Assembly: GCA_018335195.1 (NCBI GenBank)
Contig: JAGXKN010000006.1
Span: 1-64,000, forward strand
Origin: Desulfobacterales bacterium
GTDB lineage: Bacteria > Desulfobacterota > Desulfobacteria > Desulfobacterales > Desulfosalsimonadaceae
DNA: 64,000 nucleotides
Direction of reading: 5' to 3'
Part shown: one piece after another, positions 1 through 9,559 of the stretch
Layout of the letters: every line of letters begins with the position of its first letter
How positions within the stretch are numbered: the stretch's first letter is position 1
Notes under the pieces: generated by a model
What the model was told of the DNA's origin: nothing
What the model saw: only the letters and a program-made list of their open reading frames with translations
Databases searched by the model: none
Translations under genes and position numbers: made by a program

Positions 1-39
1 TAGTTAGACATTATTTTTCCTCCCCCCCCCCTGTTTGGC

Positions 40-81
40 AAAAGCCGCGGGCGAATCTGATTCGCCCGCGGCTTTTGTTTT
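40..81. terminator. Perfect 17-bp hairpin terminator
   Basis: Positions 40-56 and 60-76 are exact reverse complements around a 3-base loop (ctg). The core is GC-rich, with A4 before it and T4 plus further Ts after it, so it can act in either direction. A run of about ten C precedes it at 22-31. It most likely ends transcription of a gene lying left of the window. No gene is visible in positions 1-39. Confidence 0.85.
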
Positions 82-290
82 CCGGCAGATCCTTTGCAAC
101 TGTCATTCGCAATGGGCATCGGTATCGAAATCGAAATCGGGGAGAATGCCGGCCACGAAAACGATAACTTGCCGTTTTCCGGTAATTGCTGCGCTTTCGC
201 GGGCCGGCTTTACAAGAATTCAATATCCTGTTAATAATATGAGGAAATTCTACTCATATCCGAATGAGATGAATAAAGGGGGGAGGAGAT
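82..290. other. Intergenic region, no gene recognised
   Basis: An open frame crosses this stretch but shows no recognisable protein. A short tract of ATCG/AAATCG-like units lies near 120-142, and similar tracts occur in the repeat-rich spacers near 30535 and 62715. The last 20 bases carry the strong ribosome binding site (GGGGGGAGGAG) of the next gene. Confidence 0.5.
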
Positions 291-872
291 ATGGCTTCAA
301 ACGTTGCCCAGCGAAGAAAGGAAATCGAAAACCAGATAATCGCATTGAGGCGCCAGGCTGATGAAATGGATGCCCGGATACGGGCTTACCTGGCGGACCG
401 GCAAAACAAGCCGCATCCGCATCATCAGGAGTTCATCGAAAAAGTTCAGAAATTTCGGATTGATCCGTCAGTTTCCACCAAGTACCTGGAAACCCAGCTT
501 GATAACCTGCAATGGAAGGTTTATTATGCCAGCCGGGCATGGCGACAGTTATGGGATAATGCCGATGCTACAAGGCGCGACGAAAGCCGCCGGCAGCAAA
601 CACAACAGCAGCAGCATTCCTCGGGACAAACCCATAATTCGGATAACCGCCGGATTTATTCGGTTGACAGGCTCTGGGAAATCCAACAGGAAAAGCTTGG
701 CGGGGATTCAGCCGCGGAAACAAAGGATGGCTTTGTTCAGCGGATCAAGGAGCGCTACGGCAGGCTTGCATCTGAAAAAAGTTCTGACGAGGAAATCGTA
801 ATGAGTTTTGATAAAAAGAGCGGGCGCTGTGATTTGTCGCTGAAAAAACGGGATTATCCGCCCGAGCACTAA
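291..872 (+). CDS. Hypothetical coiled-coil protein
   Basis: A 193-residue soluble protein with no signal peptide. Residues 5-40 look like a charged coiled coil (KEIENQIIALRRQADEMDARIR). A Q/H-rich low-complexity linker lies at about 97-115. The C-terminal 45 residues (RIKERYGRLASEKSSDEEIVMSFDK) resemble the C-terminal region of MXAN_5187-type deltaproteobacterial proteins, but that is a weak match from memory. A purine-rich ribosome binding site ends 2 bases before the ATG. The last 4 bases overlap the end of the opposing pseudouridine synthase gene. The function is unknown. Confidence 0.7.
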   Translation: MASNVAQRRKEIENQIIALRRQADEMDARIRAYLADRQNKPHPHHQEFIEKVQKFRIDPSVSTKYLETQLDNLQWKVYYASRAWRQLWDNADATRRDESRRQQTQQQQHSSGQTHNSDNRRIYSVDRLWEIQQEKLGGDSAAETKDGFVQRIKERYGRLASEKSSDEEIVMSFDKKSGRCDLSLKKRDYPPEH

Positions 873-1855
873 GAAACGTCCGCAATGGAAATCCGGAAGG
901 ATTCCATGTCATCTGGCAGGGGGGCTGTGATCGTAAGCATCCGGCCGGTTTGCGGGTGGTTCAGGGAAATTTGCCGGGCATGAAGCATCTGGCGGGGAAC
1001 CTGCCGGATGCTACATGCCAGTTCAGTCTGATCTGCATACAATCGAGACGGATGCTTGTATCCGTATACCGGGTCCCCGACGACTGGGTGACCGATGGCT
1101 GCCAGGTGTACCCGGATTTGATGCGTGCGTCCGGTCTTGATGTCGCATTGCACCATCGAAATTTTTCCGTATCTGGCAAGGATTCGCCAGCGGGTTTCTG
1201 CGTGCCTCCCAAGGCCGGTGTTTTCCAGGTCTGCGGCCATTTTTTTCCGGTGTACCGGATGTCTGTATATGGGCAGCATGATGCTGCCCTCGTCCGGGTC
1301 TGGATTTCCGTGGATAAAAGCCAGATAGGATTTTTCCACTGTGCGGTCCTTGAATTGGCGCGTAATGTGCAGGAAGGCTTCCCGGGTCCGCGCGGCAATG
1401 AGTACGCCCGAGGTGTCCTTGTCCAGGCGGTGCACGATGCCGGGTCGGTTCGGTTCGTGTCCAACATTTTCAAGTTCCGGGAAGTGATAAGCCAGCCCTT
1501 GGGCGAGCGTACCGGAAAAATGCCCGGCAGCCGGATGGACCACCATTGCCGGCGGCTTGTTGATCCCGATAACAGCCGGATCCTTGTAGATCACATCCAG
1601 ATCGATGGGTTGCGGTGTAAATGCCGGAAGAGGCTCCGGGGCGCTGGCAACCGCGGTTACGATATCGCCGGCAGCAAGTCTGTACCCGGGCTTTTTTACG
1701 GTGTGGTTAACCCGGACATCCCCGTTTTGAATGAGTCGGCAAGCAGCGTTTCTTGAGCATCCGGGAATAATTGTGGCAACGAGTTGATCCAGTCGTTGTC
1801 CGGCATCCCCATCACCGGCGTCAAATGTAATGGTTTCCGGTTCCGTGCCGATCAT
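869..1855 (-). CDS. rluD: RluA/RluD-family 23S rRNA pseudouridine synthase
   Basis: Isomerises uridine to pseudouridine in rRNA. An S4 RNA-binding domain covers about residues 18-65. The synthase domain has the motif HRLDKDTSG with catalytic Asp145, followed by GRTHQIRVH typical of the RluA family. The length of 328 residues fits RluD. I use the ATG at 1855, which shares one base with the carD stop (TGATG). A frame extending further upstream would run through carD. The two genes are therefore probably translationally coupled. RluD specificity (helix 69) is inferred from length and the S4 domain; RluC is the alternative. Confidence 0.92.
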   Translation of the reverse strand: MIGTEPETITFDAGDGDAGQRLDQLVATIIPGCSRNAACRLIQNGDVRVNHTVKKPGYRLAAGDIVTAVASAPEPLPAFTPQPIDLDVIYKDPAVIGINKPPAMVVHPAAGHFSGTLAQGLAYHFPELENVGHEPNRPGIVHRLDKDTSGVLIAARTREAFLHITRQFKDRTVEKSYLAFIHGNPDPDEGSIMLPIYRHPVHRKKMAADLENTGLGRHAETRWRILARYGKISMVQCDIKTGRTHQIRVHLAAIGHPVVGDPVYGYKHPSRLYADQTELACSIRQVPRQMLHARQISLNHPQTGRMLTITAPLPDDMESFRISIADVS

Positions 1856-2409
1856 CAGGCATGTTTGCTGCAGTTGCCATTGCCGTTGCTGCCGAAAAGG
1901 GATTCGATCTCTGACCATACCTTTTTTTCATCCTGGTTCTTGGCCGTGCAGATCTCCCGCAGCAAAAGCGCCCGTGCTGTGTCAAGCAGTTTGCGCTCTC
2001 CGAATGAAAGGTCCTTGGTCAGCTTCAGAAGATAGAGATCCCGGAACACGGCAGCCACGTCATAGGGCGAGCCGGTTTTGAGCCTGTCCATGTACTCCTT
2101 GTACCGCCGGTTCCATGTCTGGTTGTCCTGGATGTCTTCCTTTTTTTCCGCAAGAACGTCATAAATTCCCGGAATTTCGTCCTTGCCGACGACCGCGCGC
2201 AATCCGACGGATTCGACATTGTTGGTGGGGATCATGATCACCATCCCGTTGTCCAGGATTTTCATGATATAGAAATCATGCGTGTCTCCGTTGATAACGC
2301 GGCTTTCGATGGACTCAATACGCCCCACTCCGTGGGCCGGGTACACGGCAAGATCCCCGATTTCAAACCGCTTGGCTGTCTCGGTCTGGCATTTTGCTTT
2401 TTGTGCCAT
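1855..2409 (-). CDS. carD: CarD-family transcriptional regulator
   Basis: A 184-residue protein. The N-terminal RNA-polymerase-interacting domain (FEIGDLAVYPAHGVGRIESI) is shared with CarD, CdnL and the Mfd RID. A helical C-terminal DNA-binding domain follows (about 90-165). In Myxococcus and mycobacteria this family binds the RNAP beta subunit and stabilises open promoter complexes. I choose the ATG at 2409 because AGGTG sits six bases before it. The GTG at 2418 would overlap that site. It is the first gene of a two-gene unit with rluD. Confidence 0.93.
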   Translation of the reverse strand: MAQKAKCQTETAKRFEIGDLAVYPAHGVGRIESIESRVINGDTHDFYIMKILDNGMVIMIPTNNVESVGLRAVVGKDEIPGIYDVLAEKKEDIQDNQTWNRRYKEYMDRLKTGSPYDVAAVFRDLYLLKLTKDLSFGERKLLDTARALLLREICTAKNQDEKKVWSEIESLFGSNGNGNCSKHA

Positions 2410-2484
2410 TTTTTTCACCTAAGGGCTATGCAAGGTTTATTCCGTAAAAAACCATTGTTATCATTTTCCGGAAACGAAATCAAT

Positions 2485-2514
2485 AAAAAAAGGGCCGGTA
2501 AAAATCACCGGCCC
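2485..2514 (-). terminator. Intrinsic terminator after hppA
   Basis: GGGCCGGT (2492-2499) pairs perfectly with ACCGGCCC (2507-2514). Read on the minus strand the stem is followed by T7 (2491-2485). It lies just beyond the hppA stop... on the carD side, between hppA-independent carD and the pyrophosphatase: strictly it is upstream of hppA's 3' end by position 2547, so minus-strand transcripts leaving hppA meet it about 33 bases after the stop. Confidence 0.85.
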
Positions 2515-2546
2515 TTTTAAGTGGTTACGTCTTGTAAAGTATTAGA

Positions 2547-4565
2547 TTACAGCAAAAACGGCACCATCAGCAGCGCTACCACGTTGAGGATCTTAATCAT
2601 CGGGTTGACAGCCGGGCCGGCGGTGTCCTTGTAGGGATCGCCCACGGTGTCGCCGGTTACAGCGGCCTTATGTGCGTCGCTGCCTTTGCCGCCGAAGAAA
2701 CCGTCTTCAATGTATTTCTTGGCATTGTCCCATGCCGCGCCGCCGGTGGTCATGGAAATGGCCACGAACACGCCGGTGACGATACTGCCGATGAGCAATC
2801 CGCCCAGGGCGATTTTGCCCAGAAAAGCCCCGACGATCACCGGAGTCAGTACCGGCAGCAGTGCGGGCACGAGCATTTCCTTTAATGCGAACTTGGTGGT
2901 GATGTCCACGCATCTTCCGTAATCCGGCTTGGAAGTGCCTTCCATAATTCCCGGAATCTCCCGGAATTGGCGCCGGACTTCATCAACCACCGCGCCGCCA
3001 GCTCTTCCCACCGCGTTCATGGCGATGGAGGCAAATAGATACGGCAGCAGACCACCGATAAACAGGCCGATAATTACTTTCACATCACTGAGACCGAAGA
3101 CAAGGGCTTCTGCGGCCTCCTCGGTACCCCGGAGGGCGAACTCCTGGACATAGCAGGAGAAAAGCACCAAGGCGGCTAGGCCTGCCGAACCAATGGCATA
3201 TCCCTTGGTAACGGCCTTGGTGGTGTTACCCACCGCATCGAGCGGGTCGGTGACCGCGCGGACGCTTTCATCGAGCTCGGCCATTTCCGCAATGCCGCCG
3301 GCATTGTCCGTGATCGGGCCGTAGGCATCAATGGCGATTACCATGCCGGTCATGGACAGCATGGATACGGCTGCAATGGCAATTCCGTAAAGCTCGGCAA
3401 AGCCGTAAGCCGCGCCGATGGCGGCACAGATGACCAGCACCGGGGCGGCCGTGGACTGCATGCTGATGGCCAGGCCGGTAATGATGTTGGTGCCGTGGCC
3501 GGTGGTGGAAGCTTCGGCCAGGCTTTTCACCGGGCCGTAGGTGCCGGTGTAGTATTCCGTGATAACCACGATCAACACGGTTAGGACCAGTCCGACCAGT
3601 GCGGCGTAAAACAGGTTAATGGCCGGGAATCCGCCGATGGTATCGACAACGCCGATCGTGAAGAAGTAAAACGCAATTGCCGCCAGAACGGCAGCACCGA
3701 ACATGCCCTTGTAGAGGGCGCCCATGATGTACTCGTTTTTACCCATGCGCACAAACAATGTGGCCACGATCGAGGCGACAATGGAGATTGCGCCTAAAAT
3801 CAGCGGATAGAAAACAGCCATGGGTTCTTCTGGGTAAAACAGATGGCCTAGCAGCATTGCCGCAACCACGGTTACCGCGTAGGTTTCAAACAGGTCTGCG
3901 GCCATGCCGGCGCAGTCGCCAACGTTGTCGCCGACGTTGTCAGCGATGGTGGCCGGGTTTCTCGGGTCGTCTTCCGGAATACCGGCTTCGACCTTGCCGA
4001 CCAGGTCTGCGCCCACGTCAGCACCCTTGGTAAAAATGCCACCGCCGAGACGGGCAAAGATGGAAATCAGGCTGCCGCCGAAACCCAGGGCAACCAGGGG
4101 CACCACGTCCTGGACGACGGTGTAGAATCCTGCAATTGATGTCAGCGCCAGGCCGGCCACAAGCATTCCGGTAACCGAACCGCCGCGGAAAGCAACTTTC
4201 AGGCCCGCAGCAAGTCCGCTTTTGGCAGCCTCGGCGGTGCGGAGATTGGCCAGCACAGAAACCCGCATGCCGATGTAGCCCGCCAGGTAAGAGGCGACGG
4301 CGCCAACGGCAAACCCGAGGGCAGTGGTTTTACCCAGGCTGAAAAAGATGATGATAAAAATGGCGATACCGACGATCACGATGGTTTTCAACTGCCGATT
4401 CAAATAAGCAATCGCGCCTTCCTGAATCGCGTTGGCAATTTCTCGCATCTTTTCCGTGCCTGTGGGTGCGCTTTTAATCAGGCCGGCCACGATCAGGGAA
4501 TAAAGAATCCCGAGCGCTCCGACGATGGTGCAAGTCAGCGGAATATTTTCCAGTAGAACTTCCAT
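2547..4565 (-). CDS. hppA: K+-insensitive membrane-bound H+-translocating pyrophosphatase
   Basis: Hydrolyses pyrophosphate and pumps protons across the cytoplasmic membrane. The protein has 672 residues and about 16 membrane segments. The catalytic loop has [13 protein letters not shown], then a [19 protein letters not shown]-type region and a later DNAGGIAEM motif. The sequence [16 protein letters not shown] has Lys and Thr at the two positions that are Ala and Gly/Ala in K+-dependent enzymes. It is therefore the K+-insensitive, proton-pumping class (family knowledge). GGGAGG lies five bases before the ATG. The enzyme would recover energy from PPi made by sulfate activation or biosynthesis. 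Confidence 0.97.
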   Translation of the reverse strand: MEVLLENIPLTCTIVGALGILYSLIVAGLIKSAPTGTEKMREIANAIQEGAIAYLNRQLKTIVIVGIAIFIIIFFSLGKTTALGFAVGAVASYLAGYIGMRVSVLANLRTAEAAKSGLAAGLKVAFRGGSVTGMLVAGLALTSIAGFYTVVQDVVPLVALGFGGSLISIFARLGGGIFTKGADVGADLVGKVEAGIPEDDPRNPATIADNVGDNVGDCAGMAADLFETYAVTVVAAMLLGHLFYPEEPMAVFYPLILGAISIVASIVATLFVRMGKNEYIMGALYKGMFGAAVLAAIAFYFFTIGVVDTIGGFPAINLFYAALVGLVLTVLIVVITEYYTGTYGPVKSLAEASTTGHGTNIITGLAISMQSTAAPVLVICAAIGAAYGFAELYGIAIAAVSMLSMTGMVIAIDAYGPITDNAGGIAEMAELDESVRAVTDPLDAVGNTTKAVTKGYAIGSAGLAALVLFSCYVQEFALRGTEEAAEALVFGLSDVKVIIGLFIGGLLPYLFASIAMNAVGRAGGAVVDEVRRQFREIPGIMEGTSKPDYGRCVDITTKFALKEMLVPALLPVLTPVIVGAFLGKIALGGLLIGSIVTGVFVAISMTTGGAAWDNAKKYIEDGFFGGKGSDAHKAAVTGDTVGDPYKDTAGPAVNPMIKILNVVALLMVPFLL

Positions 4566-4604
4566 GCCTACCTCCCTAAAGCTTTAGGTTAATAATGGGA
4601 CACC

Positions 4605-5192
4605 CTAAACGATCTGTCTGTGGTTAAACTCGTTCATTGCTTGTGTCACGCCTTTTTTAATAAGCGTGATCACGGCATCCTCGGCATTTTCGAGAGCCGG
4701 TGCAAAGATCCTGGCTTCTTCACCGGTCAATTTACCGAGCACGTAATCCGTAACATCCATCGGGGTCCCGGGACGCCCGATGCCGATGCGAAGTCTCGGA
4801 AAATCGCCAGATCCGAAGACTTCCATGACCGATTTGATTCCGTTGTGCCCTCCGTGACCTCCTTTCTCTTTAATTTTGATTTGACCTTTTTCTATATCCA
4901 TATCATCGTGTATAACCAGTATGTTTTTAAGCGGAATGGCGAAATACCGGGCCAGCTGGTATAGCGGGGGGCCGCTGCGGTTCATGTAGTCCATGGGTTT
5001 GGCAATGGCAAGGCGCCCGTTTTCGCAATGCCCCCGGCCGAATCGGTTTTTGAACTTGTTTTGGTCGATCGGGACTCCGCATCTTCGTGCCACCCGCTCT
5101 GCAGCCATAAAACCCACATTGTGCCGTGTCCGCTCATATTTTCTGCCGGGATTACCCAGTCCGGCAATCAGCCATTGGGCGCTGCTGTTCAT
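4605..5192 (-). CDS. pth: Peptidyl-tRNA hydrolase
   Basis: Releases tRNA from peptidyl-tRNA that has dropped off ribosomes. The length of 195 residues is normal. Landmarks are GLGNPGRKYERTRHNVGF with catalytic His24, KPMDYMNRSG, HDDMD near 95-99 and GGHGGHNGIKS near 111-120. The usual Thr of KPMTYMN is Asp here. No clear ribosome binding site precedes the ATG, which fits expression with rplY, 72 bases upstream on the same strand. The rplY-pth pair is conserved across bacteria. Confidence 0.96.
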   Translation of the reverse strand: MNSSAQWLIAGLGNPGRKYERTRHNVGFMAAERVARRCGVPIDQNKFKNRFGRGHCENGRLAIAKPMDYMNRSGPPLYQLARYFAIPLKNILVIHDDMDIEKGQIKIKEKGGHGGHNGIKSVMEVFGSGDFPRLRIGIGRPGTPMDVTDYVLGKLTGEEARIFAPALENAEDAVITLIKKGVTQAMNEFNHRQIV

Positions 5193-5264
5193 CGTGCCGG
5201 ACTGTCTGGCCTGCGTACTGGTGCGGATACCCTCCGGGCCTGCCGCGGGCCGCAGGGCCGCCCA

Positions 5265-5939
5265 TTATTCCCCGGATTCTTCCGAAGATTCAGATTCTTC
5301 GCCTTCAGCACCTTCAGCACCTTCCTCGCCTTCTTCAAGTGCCTCTTCCTCGACAACTTCTTCTTCCGGTTCTTCCATCTTCGGGCTGACCACCGTCAGG
5401 ATTGTGAAATCGGCTTCATATGGGATCTCCACACCTTCGGCCACCTGGAGTTCGCTGACATGAACCGAGTCCCCGACATCCAGTTCGCTGATGTCGATTT
5501 CAATCTGTTCGGGGATATTGGCCGGCAGGCAGTAGACTTCCAGTTCCCGCCGGATGATCTGCAGGATCCCGCCTTCCTCCACGCCCTTGGATGTCCCGGT
5601 CGTGGTCACCGGGACCATGGTGGCAAGCTTCTGGTCCATCTTGATTTCGTAAAAGTCGATATGGAGGTAATGATCTTTTACCGGGTCCTGCTGGCATTCC
5701 TTGATCATCACGGTCCGCGGCTTGTTGCCGCCGTCGCCGCCCACCAGGTTGATCAGCCCCCGGGTGAATTTGGGATTGTTAAACATCCGTTCAAGCTCCT
5801 GGATGCCCACCGAAAGCGGCTTTGTTTCAATATCGCCGCCGTACAGAACACCGGGTATGCGCCCGGCCCGCCTTAAACTGCGGGCTGCGCCTTTGCCCGT
5901 TTCCTGGCGGGGTTTTGCGTTTAATTTAATAATTTCCAA
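5265..5939 (-). CDS. rplY: 50S ribosomal protein L25 / general stress protein Ctc
   Basis: Binds 5S rRNA in the large ribosomal subunit. At 224 residues this is the long CTC form: an L25 domain (about 1-92), a beta-barrel TL5 domain (about 95-185), and a very acidic Glu/Ser-rich tail (about 190-224). The start is TTG at 5939, preceded by GGAGG with seven bases between. The acidic tail is common in this form and its role is unclear. It sits between prs and pth in the classic translation/nucleotide cluster. Confidence 0.95.
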   Translation of the reverse strand: MEIIKLNAKPRQETGKGAARSLRRAGRIPGVLYGGDIETKPLSVGIQELERMFNNPKFTRGLINLVGGDGGNKPRTVMIKECQQDPVKDHYLHIDFYEIKMDQKLATMVPVTTTGTSKGVEEGGILQIIRRELEVYCLPANIPEQIEIDISELDVGDSVHVSELQVAEGVEIPYEADFTILTVVSPKMEEPEEEVVEEEALEEGEEGAEGAEGEESESSEESGE

Positions 5940-5975
5940 GATTGTTCCTCCAGTATATTTTGTTCTGTGCGGTTA

Positions 5976-6920
5976 TCAGACAAATAAGGATGTTACGGAA
6001 TCTCCGGTATGGCTTCGATAAATGGCCTCCCCGAAGAGTTCGGCAATGCTCAGGACAACGAGTTTTTCGCAGTCCTTTTTGTCCCCGGTCAAAGGGATGG
6101 TATCGGTTGCCACCAGTGTCTTGATGGCCGCATCATTGATGCGCGCCACTGCAGGACCCGAAAGGACCGCATGCGTGCAGCATGCATGTACTTCACTTGC
6201 CCCGTTGGCCACGATGGCGTTTGCTGCCTCGGTCAGGGTCCCGGCGGTATCCACCATATCGTCGAGGATAATTGCCTTTCGGCCTTCCACGTTCCCGATA
6301 ACTGCCATGGCAGTGGCCTTGTTGGGAGAAGAACGCCGCTTGTCGATAATTGCCAGCCCGGCGTTCAGTCTTTTGGCAAACGCCCGGGCCCGCTCCACGC
6401 CGCCGGCATCCGGGGAGATAATGACCAGATCGTCAGAATAATACCTGCGCATGTAGTCAATTAACACGGGAGCCGCAAACAGGTTGTCCACCGGGGTATC
6501 GAAAAAACCCTGAATCTGGCCGGCATGCAGATCCATGGTAATCACCCGGTTGGCCCCGGCGGTTGTCAGCAGATCGGCTGCCAGTTTTGCGCTGATGGGA
6601 ACCCGGGGCGCCACTTTTTTGTCCTGCCGGGCATAGCCGAAATAAGGGATTACCGCTGTGATGCGTTTGGCTGAGGATCGCTTGAGTGCGTCAATCATCA
6701 GCAGCAGTTCCACCAGGTTGTCGTTGACCGGGTGGCAGGTTGACTGGATGACAAAAACGTCTTTCGCCCGGACATTGTCATCGATTTCAATCTGAACCTC
6801 GCCGTCGCTGAATCTTTTGACTTTGGCATTGCCCAGCGGCTGGTTCAGGTATCTGCAGATCGCCTCTGAGAGATCCGGGTTCGATGTGCCGGCAAAAATA
6901 ATATATCCATTGCTGTCCAC
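5976..6920 (-). CDS. prs: Ribose-phosphate pyrophosphokinase (PRPP synthase)
   Basis: Makes PRPP from ribose 5-phosphate and ATP. Landmarks are FSDGEVQIEI, the Mg/ATP region VIPYFGYARQDKK, the PRPP loop VIISPDAGGVERARAFA, and AIILDDMVDTAGTL. I choose the GTG at 6920: GAGGGGG lies seven bases upstream, and the resulting 314 residues match the family. The longer frame starting at 6956 is not needed. It follows the tRNA-Gln gene and precedes rplY. Confidence 0.96.
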   Translation of the reverse strand: MDSNGYIIFAGTSNPDLSEAICRYLNQPLGNAKVKRFSDGEVQIEIDDNVRAKDVFVIQSTCHPVNDNLVELLLMIDALKRSSAKRITAVIPYFGYARQDKKVAPRVPISAKLAADLLTTAGANRVITMDLHAGQIQGFFDTPVDNLFAAPVLIDYMRRYYSDDLVIISPDAGGVERARAFAKRLNAGLAIIDKRRSSPNKATAMAVIGNVEGRKAIILDDMVDTAGTLTEAANAIVANGASEVHACCTHAVLSGPAVARINDAAIKTLVATDTIPLTGDKKDCEKLVVLSIAELFGEAIYRSHTGDSVTSLFV

Positions 6921-6975
6921 TTTTTCGCCCCCCTCTTTGAGGTTGGGGTTAATCATACTGAAGCCGCCTTGGAAT

Positions 6976-7050
6976 TGGCTGGGGCGGGAGGATTCGAACC
7001 TCCGAATGCAGGAACCAAAATCCTGTGTCTTACCGCTTGACGACGCCCCA
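6976..7050 (-). tRNA. tRNA-Gln (anticodon TTG), CCA encoded
   Basis: Reverse-strand cloverleaf. The acceptor stem TGGGGCG pairs with CGCCCCA, followed by discriminator G and a gene-encoded CCA (6978-6976). The anticodon arm is CAGGATTTTGGTTCCTG with anticodon TTG. The T arm is GGAGGTTCGAATCCTCC. It lies between ispE and prs on the same strand, so it is probably cut from the operon transcript. This position is typical of deltaproteobacteria. Confidence 0.97.
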
Positions 7051-7094
7051 GCAACTTCGTGATCCGTAAATTCCCGGCAAAAACGCAGTGTTAC

Positions 7095-8006
7095 TCAGTG
7101 ACCGTCCGAAGGCGTCCGATCTTCGTTCCGGCACGCTTTGCGCAACCGCGTATGGAACACTTGCCAATTGCTGTTTGCGGATAACTTGCGGCAAGCGTTT
7201 TCGGCTTTTTGGGCCTCCTGAAATATCCCGAAAACCGAAGATCCGCTTCCGCTCATGAGTGCGCCGTCAGCCCCGCCTGCAATGAGCGCCTGTTTTGCCG
7301 TTCCGATTTCCGGGCAGAGTTCCATGGCAACCGATTCGAGCACATTGTACAGATGCTTGCTGATATCGGTATACTTGCCCGTTTCAAAAATAAATTTTGT
7401 ATGGATTTTTTTGGTTTTTGTCAATGCCAAATTCAATTTTTTATACACTGCGCCGGTGGACACGGGGCAGCCGGGATATATTAAAACTATCTGCATGTCG
7501 GGGATTTCAAAAAAAGGGGAAAGCTTTTCGCCGATACCCCGGGCTACAGCCGGGCGGCCTGAGATGAAAAACGGCACATCCGCACCCAGGCGGCGCCCCA
7601 GGATCATTAATTGTTTATTCGGCAGCGGAAAACCAAAATGGCGATTCAAACCGGTAAGCACGGCCGCCGCATTGCTGCTGCCACCGCCGAGGCCGGCGCC
7701 CACCGGGATTTGTTTTTCAATGGCAATGGACAGCCCGGGAGGCAGACCGGTTGCCTCGAAAAAGGCCGTAGCCGCGCGATGGGCCAGGTTGTCGGGACCA
7801 GAGGGGACTTCCGGATGATCGCATGCCACTGTGATCCGGTCATCGGCATGCAGGATGTCAAAGGCCAACCGGACGGTATCATGAATCCCGATACAGCACA
7901 TCAGGGAGATCAGTTCATGATAACCGTCCGGTCGTTTTTCGAGCACATCCAGGTACAGATTGATTTTTGCGGGTGCATGAAGCACCATGGGGTATTGCCG
8001 GGTCAT
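7095..8006 (-). CDS. ispE: 4-diphosphocytidyl-2-C-methyl-D-erythritol kinase
   Basis: Phosphorylates CDP-methylerythritol in the non-mevalonate isoprenoid pathway. This GHMP kinase has the N-terminal APAKINLYLDVLEKRPDGYHEL motif, the ATP-binding glycine loop PVGAGLGGGSSNAAAVL and the C-terminal MSGSGSSVFGIF. The length of 303 residues is slightly longer than usual (about 285) because of a C-terminal extension. The ribosome binding site is weak. A second ATG at 7988 is possible but less well supported. Confidence 0.95.
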   Translation of the reverse strand: MTRQYPMVLHAPAKINLYLDVLEKRPDGYHELISLMCCIGIHDTVRLAFDILHADDRITVACDHPEVPSGPDNLAHRAATAFFEATGLPPGLSIAIEKQIPVGAGLGGGSSNAAAVLTGLNRHFGFPLPNKQLMILGRRLGADVPFFISGRPAVARGIGEKLSPFFEIPDMQIVLIYPGCPVSTGAVYKKLNLALTKTKKIHTKFIFETGKYTDISKHLYNVLESVAMELCPEIGTAKQALIAGGADGALMSGSGSSVFGIFQEAQKAENACRKLSANSNWQVFHTRLRKACRNEDRTPSDGH

Positions 8007-8038
8007 GCACTCAAACCGTGCCCTTGGATGGTTCTGGT

Positions 8039-9508
8039 TTATTTGGTCAATTTGATAATGGTAATGCCCTGGCGCGCGCGCAGCACGTAGAAGTACAACG
8101 CGTCTCCCTTTTCGGCTTTGTCAATGGTTTGCCTGAACTCCCGCACCGATTTCACGGGCTGATGGTTGATTTCCCTGATGATGTCGCCCCTTTTAAAGCC
8201 GGCCTCGTAGGCTTTGCTTTCAGGTTCCACATCGGAGACGATCACGCCTTCTGTGTTTTCAAGGTTGTACTGCTTGGCGATCTCTGAGGTGATTTCCGCC
8301 ACGTCCATGCCGAGGGCGGCTTTTGCCGAACCTTCGGGTGTAGCTTCGCTGCGTTCGGCCATTTTTTCCGCCTCCCGCTTGGCCAGGGTTACGGTGGCGG
8401 TTTTGGATTCGCCGTCCCGGATGAACCGGATTTCGGCTTCTTCACCCGGCTGAATATCGGCCACCAGCTTGGAGAGCTCCCGCGGTGAGTCTACCGACTT
8501 GCCGTTGACCGCAGTGATAATGTCATTGGGCTTGATCCCGGCCTCGGCAGCCGGATCGCCGGCAAATACCTGGGTGACCAGCACGCCCTGGTCTACATCG
8601 TAGTATTCCCTGAGCTCCGGATTGAGCTCCTGGATGCCCACACCGAGCCATCCGCGGGTGACTTCGCCGCTTTGCTTCAATTGGGAAATGATGTCCCTGG
8701 CTAGATCCGAGGGGATTGCAAAACCGATGCCCTGGCCGGCGGCCACGATGGCCGTGTTGATGCCGATGACCTCGCCGTTCATGTTCAGCAGCGGCCCGCC
8801 GCTGTTTCCCGGATTAATCGAGGCATCCGTCTGGATAAAATCGTCATACGGGCCGGCGCCGATGACCCGCCCCTTGGCGCTGATAATGCCGGCGGTGACC
8901 GTATGATCCAGGCCAAACGGATTGCCGATGGCAACCACCCATTGTCCGATTTTCGCCTTTTTGGAATTGCCGAGCTCCAGGGTCGGCAGATCCGCTTCCG
9001 GCGGGATCTTGATCAGTGCCAGATCCGTGCTTTCATCCGCGCCGATGATCTCGGCGTCGTATTCCTTGCCGCTTTGAAGCTTGACCTGGATTTCATCGGC
9101 ATCCTTGATGACGTGGTGATTGGTGACAATATGGCCTTCTTTGTCCAGGACAAACCCAGAGCCCAGGCTTCTGCGCTTGAATTCCCTTGGGTTCTGGTCT
9201 CCGAAAAAACGCTCGAAGAATTCATCAAAAGGGCGCTGCTGCTGGTTCGGTCCGTCGGGCCCGAAAAAATGGCGGAACATCTGGCCGCCGCCTTCCACGG
9301 TCTTTACGGTGCGGATGTTTACCACGGCCGCACCTGCGTCTTCTGCCAGCTGGGTGAAATTCCTGGGAACCATCTGTGCCTGTTCCGGCTGGGAGCCGGC
9401 TGCAGAGGTGGTATAATTATCCGGCATCACCAGCATGCCGCCGGCAAGAATTGCAATGGCTGCGATGATCGTCACCAGCCACCCGGTTGGTTTCATATGG
9501 AATTTCAT
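8039..9508 (-). CDS. degP: HtrA/DegP-family periplasmic serine protease
   Basis: Periplasmic protease and chaperone for misfolded envelope proteins. A signal or anchor segment covers residues 10-30. The trypsin-like domain has the triad His132 (TNHHVI), Asp162 (ESTDLAL) and Ser236 (GNSGGPL). Two PDZ domains follow (about 275-370 and 395-485). A Q/F-rich LA-loop insert (about 75-112) resembles the oligomer-regulating loop of DegP. AGGAGG lies about ten bases before the ATG. The DUF1844 gene lies 51 bases upstream. Confidence 0.95.
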   Translation of the reverse strand: MKFHMKPTGWLVTIIAAIAILAGGMLVMPDNYTTSAAGSQPEQAQMVPRNFTQLAEDAGAAVVNIRTVKTVEGGGQMFRHFFGPDGPNQQQRPFDEFFERFFGDQNPREFKRRSLGSGFVLDKEGHIVTNHHVIKDADEIQVKLQSGKEYDAEIIGADESTDLALIKIPPEADLPTLELGNSKKAKIGQWVVAIGNPFGLDHTVTAGIISAKGRVIGAGPYDDFIQTDASINPGNSGGPLLNMNGEVIGINTAIVAAGQGIGFAIPSDLARDIISQLKQSGEVTRGWLGVGIQELNPELREYYDVDQGVLVTQVFAGDPAAEAGIKPNDIITAVNGKSVDSPRELSKLVADIQPGEEAEIRFIRDGESKTATVTLAKREAEKMAERSEATPEGSAKAALGMDVAEITSEIAKQYNLENTEGVIVSDVEPESKAYEAGFKRGDIIREINHQPVKSVREFRQTIDKAEKGDALYFYVLRARQGITIIKLTK

Positions 9509-9559
9509 GGCTTTGCTTCCTCCTTGATTTTTCGGATTCCACGCAATGGGCGGGGAAAA

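Noticed and set aside
22-31. C10 tract as a phase-variation site
   Set aside because: It lies outside any recognised gene or promoter, so slippage would have no visible effect.
2547-4565. K+-dependent or Na+-pumping pyrophosphatase
   Set aside because: [10 protein letters not shown] has Lys and Thr at the positions that define K+-independent enzymes.
6817-7062. Small plus-strand frame near the tRNA
   Set aside because: Runs through the tRNA-Gln gene and the start of prs on the opposite strand.
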